From an uncultured Clostridia bacterium (GTDB taxonomy: Bacteria; Bacillota; Clostridia; Saccharofermentanales; Saccharofermentanaceae), in NCBI GenBank assembly GCA_937876985.1, contig CALEFT010000052.1, positions 1 through 64,000 on the forward strand: a DNA stretch of 64,000 bases. The letters run 5' to 3'. The notes beneath the pieces are model-generated. The model worked only from the letters and a program-made list of their open reading frames with translations. It ran no database searches and had not been told where the DNA came from. Positions 26,607-35,582 of the stretch are shown here, one piece after another (the first letter of the stretch is position 1; every line of letters begins with the position of its first letter). Made by a program: the position numbers and the translations under genes.

Positions 26607-26636
26607 CCAATCATTCAATTATTGCTAATCTATTGA

Positions 26637-27998
26637 TTAAGCCTTTGGCTTTCCGCAGTTAGCGCAGAACTTTCCTGTGTTACCAGCCTGTCCACATTCA
26701 CATGTCCAATCTGCTGGAGCTGCTGCTGGCTGTGGCTTACCACAGTTTCCGCAGAACTTACCCTGGTTAGTTGTTCCACACTCACATGTCCATCCTGCTG
26801 GCTGTGGAGCTGGCTGTGGCTTACCGCAGTTTCCACAGAACTTACCCTGGTTAGTTGTTCCACACTCACATGTCCAACCTGCTGCAGTAGCTGCTGCTGC
26901 ACCAACTACAGCACCTGCTCCCATTGGAGAATAGGACTGCTGAGCTGCTGGCTGTCCGCCACCTTGTCCCATAAACTGGAATGCGTTGTTTGCCATGTTA
27001 GCGCCGCCCATGCCGCCTACCATGCCCATGCCCATGAAGCCGTTAACTGCACCAGCTGAGTTACCAGCAGCAGTCTTCATAGCCTCTGTCTGACCAAGAA
27101 CAGCCTGAGCTGCAAGAGCATTAGGATCATTAGAGAACATCTTAGCGGAATCGATCTGCTCAATTCTCTCACGAGACTTATCGTCAGGTGTTGGAATACC
27201 AAGAGCAACAGACTCAACTACAATACCACGAGCCTTGAACCAATCCTCGTCGAGGCACTCCTGCATGTACTTTCTAAGAGAAGTCTTAGCGGATGGAAGA
27301 GCACCAAAGCTAATCTTGTCTCTTGTAGCACACATGTTAAGAACCTCTGTCATGTGGTCTAAGAACTCTGTACGTGGCATCTTAGGGTTAGATACTGTAC
27401 CCATCAAATCCTGTGTTGTGAATTCCTTAGTTACGTTTGAAACAACGTTCTTAAAGAATACTACTGGGTCTGCAACCTTAAAAGAGAACTTACCATTCAA
27501 TCTAATGTAGATGTTACGGTACTCTGGATCTGGATATGGAAGAGGTGTAGCTGTTCCAAAGTTCTGATCTCTGATCTCCTGAATGTTGATGAAGTAAACT
27601 CTCTGCTGTGTAGCGAGTTCTCCACCCATACGCATACGATTCCATGTGTCCTTAACTACTGCCTTCATGTTATCAAGGAAGTCTAGGTTTGCTAGACAAG
27701 AAGGAGCAGAGGAAGAATCCCAAGTATACATACCTGCTGTAGCAAAATCTACAACCTGTCCGTTGTCTACGAGAACAACTGCTGTACCCTCTGGTACTGC
27801 AATCATAGAACCGTTACTGATTACGTCAACAGAACCCTTGTTGTTACCCTTAGACATTCTCTTAGCACCACGTACTGCAAGAACATCCTGTCCAAGTGCA
27901 TCTTGTGTAAAGAACTCTAAGTATTGATCCTTCACCTGTGAGCTAATAGCATCACCAGCTGCACCAGCAATGTTCTGTACCATTGAAATTAAACCCAT
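26637..27998 (-). CDS. SPFH-domain protein with three zinc ribbons (YdjI-like)
   Basis: 453 residues. An N-terminal SPFH/band-7 type domain (to about residue 290) is followed by a Gly/Met/Ala-rich linker and three C-terminal zinc-ribbon units, each WTCECG...KFCxNCGKP. The first two units are almost identical over 28 residues. In Bacillus subtilis, YdjI has this layout and is recruited to membranes with YdjG/YdjH in a PspA-linked stress response; a YdjG-like zinc-ribbon membrane protein lies at 45492-46754. No signal peptide or membrane span. Ribosome site GGAGGTAG. Monocistronic with its own terminator. The stress role is inferred. Confidence 0.82.
   Translation of the reverse strand: MGLISMVQNIAGAAGDAISSQVKDQYLEFFTQDALGQDVLAVRGAKRMSKGNNKGSVDVISNGSMIAVPEGTAVVLVDNGQVVDFATAGMYTWDSSSAPSCLANLDFLDNMKAVVKDTWNRMRMGGELATQQRVYFINIQEIRDQNFGTATPLPYPDPEYRNIYIRLNGKFSFKVADPVVFFKNVVSNVTKEFTTQDLMGTVSNPKMPRTEFLDHMTEVLNMCATRDKISFGALPSAKTSLRKYMQECLDEDWFKARGIVVESVALGIPTPDDKSRERIEQIDSAKMFSNDPNALAAQAVLGQTEAMKTAAGNSAGAVNGFMGMGMVGGMGGANMANNAFQFMGQGGGQPAAQQSYSPMGAGAVVGAAAATAAGWTCECGTTNQGKFCGNCGKPQPAPQPAGWTCECGTTNQGKFCGNCGKPQPAAAPADWTCECGQAGNTGKFCANCGKPKA
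26734..26885 (-). repeat. 84-bp tandem repeat inside the zinc-ribbon tail
   Basis: Two nearly identical 84-bp units (starting at 26734 and 26818) code for 28-residue zinc-ribbon units. The bases differ at only a few positions, so the copy is recent or kept alike by recombination. Confidence 0.85.
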
Positions 27999-28093
27999 AA
28001 TTTTCTACCTCCAAATAATAGTTTGTCTCGTATCCCTCATTCGATACGATTGAATTTTACCACACTTTTGCCAAAATGTTTATAAATTAATGA

Positions 28094-29362
28094 TTAAGAC
28101 TTGATAAAGCGCTCAAATAGTTCTGGAGCAGTACCAATCGCTAGCTCTTTGTTGGCTGCTGCTACCACTTCATCATAGCTATCAGAACCACAAACCTCAC
28201 ACTCACTTCTATAAAGCATATATGGAACACTATCAGGGGCATGTGTTCTTATCTCAAGCGGAGTTGGGTGGTCAGGTAATACCATAATGTGATAGTCTTC
28301 TCCTGTTTGTTCGCGATTCTTTTCGAGATAGTCCCAAATCGGGCCTAGAACTTTCTTGTCGATTGTCTCTACTGAGTACACTTTGCCGTCTCTGTCACCC
28401 TGGTGTCCGCACTCGTCTGGTGCTTCAAGATGAACATAAACATAATCTATTCCATCCTCGAAAGCCTTTATCGCTGCATTAGCCTTACCTGTAAAGTTTG
28501 TCTCTTTTGTTCCAGTAGCGCCTTCTACTTCGATTAGGTCTAATCCCGAGCAACGAGCCAAGCCATAAAGCAAATCTACAGCAGAAATCATCGCGCCACG
28601 CATGTGATAATTCTGAGTAAAATTAGGAGTTGCAGGCTTCGTACCTTGTCCCCATAGCCAAATCGAATCAGCCGTATTCTTACCCTCTTGTCTGCGCTTT
28701 ACATTTACTGGGTGGTCCTTGAGAACTTCCCAAGACTTCTTCATAAGCTCAATTATCTCTAGACTACCCTCGCCCTTAGGCATGTATTCTCTAACTGGGC
28801 GACCAGTAATATCATGCGGAGGCGTAAATTCTACATCGAGCGGACCTTTGTCCCAAATTAAGCAATGTCTATAGCTTCTTCCAGAATAGAGTTTTCTATT
28901 TGCACTATTGATTACTGGCTTAAGAGCTTCTATCAGCTGTCTAGACTCTTCAGTAGTAATCTCACCAGAAGAATAATCCTTCAAAATTGTATTCTCATAT
29001 ACGAAAGGAACTTCGCCGTCCATACTTCTTGCGCCTGCACATGCACCAGTTGGCATCTCGAGAGAAACAAGGTTTACTCTATATGCAACATCCGTGTCAG
29101 TCATATCAATGCCAAGAGACACGGCCTCTAGTGGAGATCTACCAGTGTAATACTTCTCTGGGCTATATCCCATAACTGACATATTTGCTGGACCAGAGCC
29201 TGGCTCCATTCCTTCCGGAATTGTCTGAACCATTCCTATCTCGGATTTCTTGGCTAGATTATCCATATTTGGTTTGTTGGCATATTGAAGTACAGTCTTG
29301 CCACCAAGCTCAGCTATAGGCCTATCGGCCATACCATCACCTAAAACAATCAAAAATTTCAT
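28094..29362 (-). CDS. apgM: Cofactor-independent phosphoglycerate mutase, archaeal type
   Basis: Interconverts 3- and 2-phosphoglycerate in glycolysis. It is a 422-residue member of the alkaline phosphatase superfamily: LVLGDGMADRP at the N terminus, GSGPANMSVMGY at the phosphorylated serine, and HLEAPDECGHQGD and LPDHPTP for metal binding. This is the ApgM type rather than the 510-residue GpmI. It is divergent from the P-loop NTPase gene. Ribosome site GGGAG. Confidence 0.92.
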   Translation of the reverse strand: MKFLIVLGDGMADRPIAELGGKTVLQYANKPNMDNLAKKSEIGMVQTIPEGMEPGSGPANMSVMGYSPEKYYTGRSPLEAVSLGIDMTDTDVAYRVNLVSLEMPTGACAGARSMDGEVPFVYENTILKDYSSGEITTEESRQLIEALKPVINSANRKLYSGRSYRHCLIWDKGPLDVEFTPPHDITGRPVREYMPKGEGSLEIIELMKKSWEVLKDHPVNVKRRQEGKNTADSIWLWGQGTKPATPNFTQNYHMRGAMISAVDLLYGLARCSGLDLIEVEGATGTKETNFTGKANAAIKAFEDGIDYVYVHLEAPDECGHQGDRDGKVYSVETIDKKVLGPIWDYLEKNREQTGEDYHIMVLPDHPTPLEIRTHAPDSVPYMLYRSECEVCGSDSYDEVVAAANKELAIGTAPELFERFIKS

Positions 29363-29450
29363 CGTTTTCTCCCTATCGAATCAGTATTCTTTTGTTATAA
29401 TTACAACGAATATTTTACAACTATTCGTTTGAATAAGAAAGAAGGCATTT

Positions 29451-30173
29451 ATGACAAATACTGCTTCGTTATTTAATAATAAGAGACTTAATATTTTTAT
29501 TGGTGCATATGGTAGTGGCAAATCAGAGGTCTCAGTAAATGTTGCACATATACTGAAGACTAATAATAGGGACAGCAACGTATTGATAGCTGATTTGGAT
29601 ATTGTAAATCCATTCTATCGTTCAGCAGATGCTGCCAAGAGATTGCTTTCGGAGGATATCCGAGTGATTTCTCCTTCATATGCTAATTCTAACGTTGATG
29701 TTCCTGCTTTACCTGGAGAGATTTATTCTGTATTTGATGACGAGAAATATATTGGTGTTTTTGATATTGGCGGCGAAGATATGGGAGCTAATGTACTAGG
29801 CTCTATGAATAAAAGACTAACTAGCCTTGATCATAATTTGTTTATGGTCGTAAATGCGCTACGTCCTTTTACTTCTGATGTGGATCAAATCATTGTTATG
29901 GCATCCGAGCTTTCTAGTGCAGCTAAGCTTCCTATTACAGGACTTATTAACAATACTAATTTACTTGAGCAGACTTCTACTAGCGAAGTCATCGAAGGAG
30001 CAAAGATTATTCGTGAAGCTGCAAGCAGAATGAATATCCCTTTTATTGGAACTACTGTAATGAGCGAGCTTTTCGATAGCGACGAATTCCAAGCAAAGAT
30101 TAAGGACGAATCAGTCCAAGCTTTACTTGGACCAATCATCGTCCTTAACAAATTCATTCGCTATACTTATTAA
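29451..30173 (+). CDS. P-loop NTPase, ParA/SIMIBI-like
   Basis: 240-residue protein with Walker A GAYGSGKSE and the following ADLDIVNPFYRS, where the Asp-containing strand resembles the ParA/MinD group. A later FDIGGEDMG is likely the Walker B/switch region. No DNA-binding or membrane part is seen. Similar proteins are often found near ferredoxin-dependent oxidoreductase genes in clostridia, but here no such neighbour exists. Function not known. Ribosome site AAGAAGG; a TATAAT at about 29395 could serve it. Confidence 0.75.
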   Translation: MTNTASLFNNKRLNIFIGAYGSGKSEVSVNVAHILKTNNRDSNVLIADLDIVNPFYRSADAAKRLLSEDIRVISPSYANSNVDVPALPGEIYSVFDDEKYIGVFDIGGEDMGANVLGSMNKRLTSLDHNLFMVVNALRPFTSDVDQIIVMASELSSAAKLPITGLINNTNLLEQTSTSEVIEGAKIIREAASRMNIPFIGTTVMSELFDSDEFQAKIKDESVQALLGPIIVLNKFIRYTY

Positions 30174-30208
30174 TCTGCTAGAAAACTGCAGATTACAAAA
30201 CAAAGTGA

Positions 30209-30895
30209 TTATTCCTGGATACCCATAATGTAACCTACACCACGCTTTGAGCGGATAACTAGGTTGGAATTAATCTTCTTTAGCTTTGTACGAATATAAG
30301 ATAAGTAAACCCATACGATATTCTTCTCAACAGAACTATAATCAGTCCAAATCTCAGAATAGATATAGTCTACATCGAATAGGATACCTGGTCTACCCAT
30401 TAGGATTTCAAGAATCTGAAATTCCTTAGAGCTAACATCAACCGAACCATATTCTGTTGACAATGTGTAATCAATTGGGTTAAGACTTGTATTTCCAAGC
30501 TTGATACTTGCTTCTTCTCTAGAAGTAATCTCATCTTGGATTCCTACTTTAACCATACTTGAGAAGCGAGCCATAAAGGATTCCAAAGCAACTGGCGTAC
30601 TAACAAATTCATTAATACCATATTGCCTTGCTTCGCGTCTCGTAGCTAGATCATTCCTATTCAAAATCAAAAGAATTGGAACCTTATGCTCTGAATCGCT
30701 CTGACATCTAGCTAATTCAATACCCTCTTCATTAGCAGAAGAATCTACGATAATTCCATCGTAATGTTGATTATTAAAATAGTACTCTGCTTCTTCGAAG
30801 TCAAAGGCTAAATCTATAATGTAGCCCTTCCTTTCGAGCAGGTTTTGTAAAGACGGATCATAATCTACGTCTTTCTGAATATATAAAACTCTCAT
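30209..30895 (-). CDS. OmpR-type response regulator with degenerate receiver
   Basis: 228 residues: N-terminal receiver-like domain and C-terminal winged-helix DNA-binding domain (SSKEFQILEILMGRPG, then VWVYLSYIRTKLKK and RGVGYIM). A phospho-acceptor candidate is Asp51 (IIVDSS). The conserved Lys before Pro is Thr100 (STP), and the conserved Thr/Ser of the fourth strand is not seen. The N-terminal acidic pair is also weak. It may therefore work without normal phosphorylation. No histidine kinase is adjacent. Ribosome site GGAGGTG. Target unknown. Confidence 0.85.
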   Translation of the reverse strand: MRVLYIQKDVDYDPSLQNLLERKGYIIDLAFDFEEAEYYFNNQHYDGIIVDSSANEEGIELARCQSDSEHKVPILLILNRNDLATRREARQYGINEFVSTPVALESFMARFSSMVKVGIQDEITSREEASIKLGNTSLNPIDYTLSTEYGSVDVSSKEFQILEILMGRPGILFDVDYIYSEIWTDYSSVEKNIVWVYLSYIRTKLKKINSNLVIRSKRGVGYIMGIQE

Positions 30896-31025
30896 GTTGC
30901 ACCTCCATAGAATTCATATATTATTTATTCAGTTGTAAATTCATTATATCATAACACATACCATGCTTATAAAAAAAGAAAAGGTTATGTTAAAAAATAC
31001 TTGTTTATAGAAAACCCTAATAGAA

Positions 31026-31922
31026 TCAATAGTAAATCTCTCGTATAGCAGAAGCGCACTCCTCTGCTGTATACCCTGGTCTTATGCTCTCATTATACAT
31101 AATAGCAATTAGCAGGCTATCTATCTCAGTAAACGAGGTCGCCGTGGAAGCATATGCATAACAAATACTATCCTCTCTGACATATGTATCAGAGAACCCT
31201 AACCCATTAAATATCTCTTCGCAAATAACTGATTGCCTTAAATCGCCTACCAGGTCTTCATTTATAGCAATAGTAGTTTGGTAAATTATATTGTTGTCAT
31301 AGTAAGAATAAATAACAAAACCATCAGATTCTTCTATCGTAGAAGTGTTATTAGTAGTTTCATAGAACTCGTCGCCAGTACAAAAATTAATAGTAAAATT
31401 TATTCTCCATCTTTCTATATCGTCATTATAGCGAACTATCCTCGGAAAACCATCTACGCTATCTAGTTCAGCAAATATTTCTTCGACAAAAGCCTCATCA
31501 TCTCCCGTGAAATTCCCTTGCAACTCATAGATAATCATTCCTTCCCACTTCCTAACCAAGTTAGGGTCAGCATCACCAAAATGATACTCTGGATCTGTCG
31601 CAATCTCATTAAAATATGTAACAACATCTTCTACAGGAAGCCCTTCAATATATAAATCGCTATGCTCATTTATACTCTCACTTGGCTCATTACTCTCAGT
31701 TGACATTGTCGTGGTACTAGAAGCGACTGTTGGCCTAAGCTCAGTATGAGTCGTTGCCTCCGTAGTCGCCTTAGTTGTCGTCTCCTCAAAAGCACTCGTA
31801 TCCTCAGCTTCATTTTTATCGCAAGAAACTAGACACAGAGAATTGATAAGAACAAGCGCACAAACACACACACCTTGAACCCTTCTCGAAAAGCATTTAT
31901 TTTTATAATAAAGCTTATGCAT
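31026..31922 (-). CDS. Lipoprotein of unknown function
   Basis: About 298 residues. Start at the ATG at 31922, six bases after GGAGGG; the open frame reaches further into mutS2. The signal peptide ends in lipobox LVSC, followed by a Thr/Glu-rich linker of about 45 residues and an acidic domain with many Asp, Glu and Tyr. No family recognised. It is the last gene of the uvrB-to-mutS2 group. An ordinary cell-surface protein is the most that can be said. Confidence 0.7.
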   Translation of the reverse strand: MHKLYYKNKCFSRRVQGVCVCALVLINSLCLVSCDKNEAEDTSAFEETTTKATTEATTHTELRPTVASSTTTMSTESNEPSESINEHSDLYIEGLPVEDVVTYFNEIATDPEYHFGDADPNLVRKWEGMIIYELQGNFTGDDEAFVEEIFAELDSVDGFPRIVRYNDDIERWRINFTINFCTGDEFYETTNNTSTIEESDGFVIYSYYDNNIIYQTTIAINEDLVGDLRQSVICEEIFNGLGFSDTYVREDSICYAYASTATSFTEIDSLLIAIMYNESIRPGYTAEECASAIREIYY

Positions 31923-31948
31923 AGTCCCTCCAAAAAGTCGATAGTCCA

Positions 31949-34420
31949 TCAATATAGTTCAGCAATAGTGACACCATCGTCACCCTCACCAAATGTTCCT
32001 AGCCTAAAGGTCTTTACTCTTCTATCAGCACTTAACTTCCTCGATACTACATCGCGAAGGACACCAGTTCCTTTACCATGCACTATTCGAATTGTTTTTA
32101 TAGTCGAGCAAGAACAATCATCAAGATATTCTTCTAGTAAATCCTCCGCTTCATCAGCACGTTTACCAAGCAACATCAATTCAGGCATGATAGTAGCTGA
32201 TTTTGTGGTCTTGATTTTCGAGATAGAGGACTCCTGGGTTTTGACTGGAGTCTTGCGGCTAATCTTCGCATTTGAAGCCTGCTTATCGTTATCACTTTGT
32301 GCCTTTGTTGGCATACGAAGCTCTTCTTTATCTACAAGAAGGTTAATCGCGCCCATTTGAACTTGAACCTTACCCTTGTTGTTTGGATTACTAAGGCATA
32401 CAACAATCTGCTCATACCTTGGAAGGAAATACTCCTGCCCTACAACCACAAGCTTAGGTGCCTCTCCAGGAAGACTCGTCGTCTCAATTTCTGCATCACT
32501 TGAATCATCTGTCAAATCCTTAAGGCCAGCACGAAGTCTTCTTCTAACCTTCTCCATATCCTCAAGTGCCTGCTGCTTACTATCCTTCTTCGATGCCTTA
32601 CGAAGTCTCTTTAATTCAGCCTCAAGTTCAGCCTCTTTCTCCTCGAGGAGCTCTTGCTGTTTGCGTCTAGCTTCATTTAAGACCTTCGTTTTCGAAGCCT
32701 TGAGAGCCTTATACTCAGCATCTAGTTTCTCCTTAGCCTTAGTAAGCTCATCGTTAAGTTTAGTATTCTCTTCCTTAAGCTTACTTGCCTCCTTGCTATT
32801 TCTCTCGGCTTCCTCAATCAAGCGCTCATACATAAAAGCACCCTCGGAAAGATTATCCTTGGCCTTCGCAATTATCCTATTAGACAAACCAAGCTTCTCA
32901 GAAATAATAAACGCATTACTCGAACCAGGTCTTCCAATAATCAGCTTATATGTAGGCGACAGTGTGTCCGTATCAAACTCACAGGAAGCATTCATTACTC
33001 CATCCTTCTCAATTGCATACGACTTGAGTTCTTTGTAGTGAGTAGTCGCCATTGTTACGCATCCTCTATCGAAAAGCTCATCAAGTACAGCAACCGCAAG
33101 TGCCGCTCCTTCTGCTGGATCAGTTCCAGAACCAAGCTCATCGAGAAGAATGAGGCAGTTTTTCTTAGCATTCTTCAAGATAAACACAATATTCGACATA
33201 TGTGCAGAGAAAGTCGACAAAGACTGCTCAATGCTTTGTTCATCACCAATATCTGCCAAGACCTTATCGAAAATCGCAACCTCAGAACCTGTAGCACAAG
33301 GAATCATCAAACCTGCCATCACCATCAATGTAAATAAGCCACATGTCTTAAGTGATACCGTCTTACCACCAGTATTTGGACCAGTAATAATAAGCGATTT
33401 GTAATCCTTACCAAGCTCAATATCTACTGGAACTACAACTTCCTTATCAATTAAGGGATGTCTAGCCTTAACTAGTCTTACATAACCATCCTTATTAAGT
33501 GCTGGTACGCTTGCATCCATAGATATTGCAAGATTTGCCTTAGCACATGCGAAGTCAATCTCAGCTACCAAAGAAATATCAGCAAGAAGCAAGCTTTCAC
33601 TTCTTACTACTCTTCTCGTTAACTCTTCAAGAATACGTGCAATTTCTTCTTGCTCCTGGTTTATCAATTCGCGAATGCGATTATTAGCTTCTACAACCGC
33701 TAATGGCTCTATGAATACTGTTTGTCCCGTAGACGAAGTGTCATGAACAATACCAGGCAATCTACTCTTGCACTCACTTCTTACAGGAACACAATATCTA
33801 TCACCACGAATAGTAATTAACTGCTCTTGTAATAATTCCTCGTTGTTACGAATAATCCTCTCAAGCATTATTCTAATGCTCTGCTGTAAATCCTTCTTCT
33901 CACGACGAATATTATATAGAGTATCACTTGCTCTATCGTTCATTTCTTCATCGTTTACAATAGATGTTGAGATTTGCTTCTCAAGATATGAATCCTTCTG
34001 TAAATTAAGAATAGACTGAAACAAGGATGTTCCCTGCATATCAGCATTCTCATTTGTAATTACAGAAGATAATCTTTCTACTGCACGAAGGAAGCAAGCA
34101 ATATCTAGTAAGTTGCGCATTGTCAATACGCCACCAGCTGCTGCATAAGAAATAATATTTCTAATATCAGCAAAACCAGAAAAAGGCAATTTGCCATATT
34201 TGTTTATGTAAGTATAAGCTTCTTCAGTAGCTACAAGTGATTGCTTAACAAAAGAATAGTCAGTTGTTGGACATAAATTAGTAGCTATTTCCTTACCGTA
34301 GCATGTCTTAGCATATTCAGTAAGCTTAAGAATAATCTTATCAAATTCGAGCACACTAAGAACGCGTCCTCTAATTTGCTTACGCTTTGTTTCTTCTTCA
34401 AATGTTGTGTATTTGTACAT
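31949..34420 (-). CDS. mutS2: Endonuclease MutS2
   Basis: 823 residues. The core and clamp regions are followed by the ABC-type ATPase (GPNTGGKTVSLKT, Walker A; LILLDELGSGTDP, Walker B; STFSAHM, signature area), then a long Lys/Glu coiled coil (about 510-640) and a C-terminal Smr domain with VHGKGTGVL. MutS2 acts on branched DNA and, in Bacillus, on collided ribosomes. It lacks the MutS mismatch-recognition domain. It follows pfkA by 15 bases. Confidence 0.94.
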   Translation of the reverse strand: MYKYTTFEEETKRKQIRGRVLSVLEFDKIILKLTEYAKTCYGKEIATNLCPTTDYSFVKQSLVATEEAYTYINKYGKLPFSGFADIRNIISYAAAGGVLTMRNLLDIACFLRAVERLSSVITNENADMQGTSLFQSILNLQKDSYLEKQISTSIVNDEEMNDRASDTLYNIRREKKDLQQSIRIMLERIIRNNEELLQEQLITIRGDRYCVPVRSECKSRLPGIVHDTSSTGQTVFIEPLAVVEANNRIRELINQEQEEIARILEELTRRVVRSESLLLADISLVAEIDFACAKANLAISMDASVPALNKDGYVRLVKARHPLIDKEVVVPVDIELGKDYKSLIITGPNTGGKTVSLKTCGLFTLMVMAGLMIPCATGSEVAIFDKVLADIGDEQSIEQSLSTFSAHMSNIVFILKNAKKNCLILLDELGSGTDPAEGAALAVAVLDELFDRGCVTMATTHYKELKSYAIEKDGVMNASCEFDTDTLSPTYKLIIGRPGSSNAFIISEKLGLSNRIIAKAKDNLSEGAFMYERLIEEAERNSKEASKLKEENTKLNDELTKAKEKLDAEYKALKASKTKVLNEARRKQQELLEEKEAELEAELKRLRKASKKDSKQQALEDMEKVRRRLRAGLKDLTDDSSDAEIETTSLPGEAPKLVVVGQEYFLPRYEQIVVCLSNPNNKGKVQVQMGAINLLVDKEELRMPTKAQSDNDKQASNAKISRKTPVKTQESSISKIKTTKSATIMPELMLLGKRADEAEDLLEEYLDDCSCSTIKTIRIVHGKGTGVLRDVVSRKLSADRRVKTFRLGTFGEGDDGVTIAELY

Positions 34421-34435
34421 ATTAATCCTTATCTA

Positions 34436-35494
34436 TTATGAAAGGAGTTTTGCAGCCTCAATTTCTTCTTGAGAAATAGTCTTCTTCATAGACAAACCTT
34501 CCTCAATATCAACATCAGTAATAGCACCTGACTTCTGAACAACAAGTCTATTAAAACGTCCTTCCTTAATACATTCAATTGCATGAACACCCATTAAGGA
34601 TGCCATTGTTCTATCACGTAGAGTTGGACTACCACCACGCTGCAAGTGACCAAGAATTGTTGGTCTTGCTTCAATTCCAGTCACTTCTTCGATTCTAGAA
34701 GCGATAGATGCAGATGAACCAACACCTTCAGCAACAATAACGATATAATGTCTCTTACCCTTATTACGACCATCTAGAATTGTTCTAATTACATCTCTAT
34801 CAAAGTCAAAATCCACTTCTGGAATAAGAATACACTCAGCACCAGTAGCAATACCAACATTAAGTGCAATATATCCTGCATGTCTACCCATAACCTCAAT
34901 TACAGAACACCTCTCATGAGAAGAAGCTGTATCTCTTAGCTTATCGATAGCATCCATCGCAGTATTCATTGCTGTGTCATATCCAATTGTATATTCAGTA
35001 GAAGCAATATCATTGTCAATTGTTCCTGGAATTCCAATAACTGGTACTCCAATTCTTGATAAGTCTCTTGCACCACGGAAAGAACCGTCTCCTCCAATTA
35101 CTACCAAACAGTCAATGCCATAAACATTAAGCATCTTAGCACCCTTAAGAACACCTTCCTTAGTCTCGAAGGTCTTAGATCTAGCTGTCATAAGGAATGT
35201 ACCGCCACGCTGCAATGTCTCAGAAACATCTCTTGTAGAAATCTGTGAAATCTCACCCTTCCATAGACCGTGGTATCCACGTGTAACTCCAAATACTTCA
35301 AGACCAGAATTGATGCCTGTTCTAACTACAGCTCGAATAGCTGCATTCATTCCTGGCGCATCACCACCACTTGTAAGAACACCAATTCTCTTAACGCTAT
35401 TTCCAATCTCCTTATCTGATACACCGTCATAGCAAGGTGACTTAAGTGTCTTAAGATCAGGAATATTTGTCTCATCATATTTAATATCAATCAT
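34436..35494 (-). CDS. pfkA: ATP-dependent 6-phosphofructokinase
   Basis: Phosphorylates fructose 6-phosphate. LTSGGDAPGMNAAIR binds phosphate, GGDGSFRGA and PGTIDNDI are of the ATP type (a Gly, not the Lys of PPi-dependent enzymes). About 352 residues from the ATG at 35494, which has GGAGGC eight bases upstream; it carries a 33-residue N-terminal extension before the core. The order dnaE-pfkA is a conserved pair in Firmicutes. Confidence 0.94.
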   Translation of the reverse strand: MIDIKYDETNIPDLKTLKSPCYDGVSDKEIGNSVKRIGVLTSGGDAPGMNAAIRAVVRTGINSGLEVFGVTRGYHGLWKGEISQISTRDVSETLQRGGTFLMTARSKTFETKEGVLKGAKMLNVYGIDCLVVIGGDGSFRGARDLSRIGVPVIGIPGTIDNDIASTEYTIGYDTAMNTAMDAIDKLRDTASSHERCSVIEVMGRHAGYIALNVGIATGAECILIPEVDFDFDRDVIRTILDGRNKGKRHYIVIVAEGVGSSASIASRIEEVTGIEARPTILGHLQRGGSPTLRDRTMASLMGVHAIECIKEGRFNRLVVQKSGAITDVDIEEGLSMKKTISQEEIEAAKLLS

Positions 35495-35582
35495 TTGTTT
35501 TGCCTCCAAATTACATTTATATAATTGTATCAAACGCAAAGCGAAAATAAAATAATAAATACATTTTGCATCTTCTATTGTA

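Larger units (their letters stand above)
26283..26636. other. xylB upstream regulatory region
   Basis: No gene is seen. It contains the xylB promoter, an inverted repeat AAGTCAATG/CAATGACTT (26420-26441), a TTTTCAAGG direct repeat near 26463, an AAAAACGTTTTT palindrome and the terminator of the SPFH gene. The density of symmetric sequences suggests binding by one or more regulators. Confidence 0.5.

Noticed and set aside
26677..26934. Plus-strand open frame opposite the zinc ribbons
   Set aside because: It mirrors the repeats of the real gene on the minus strand and has no ribosome site.
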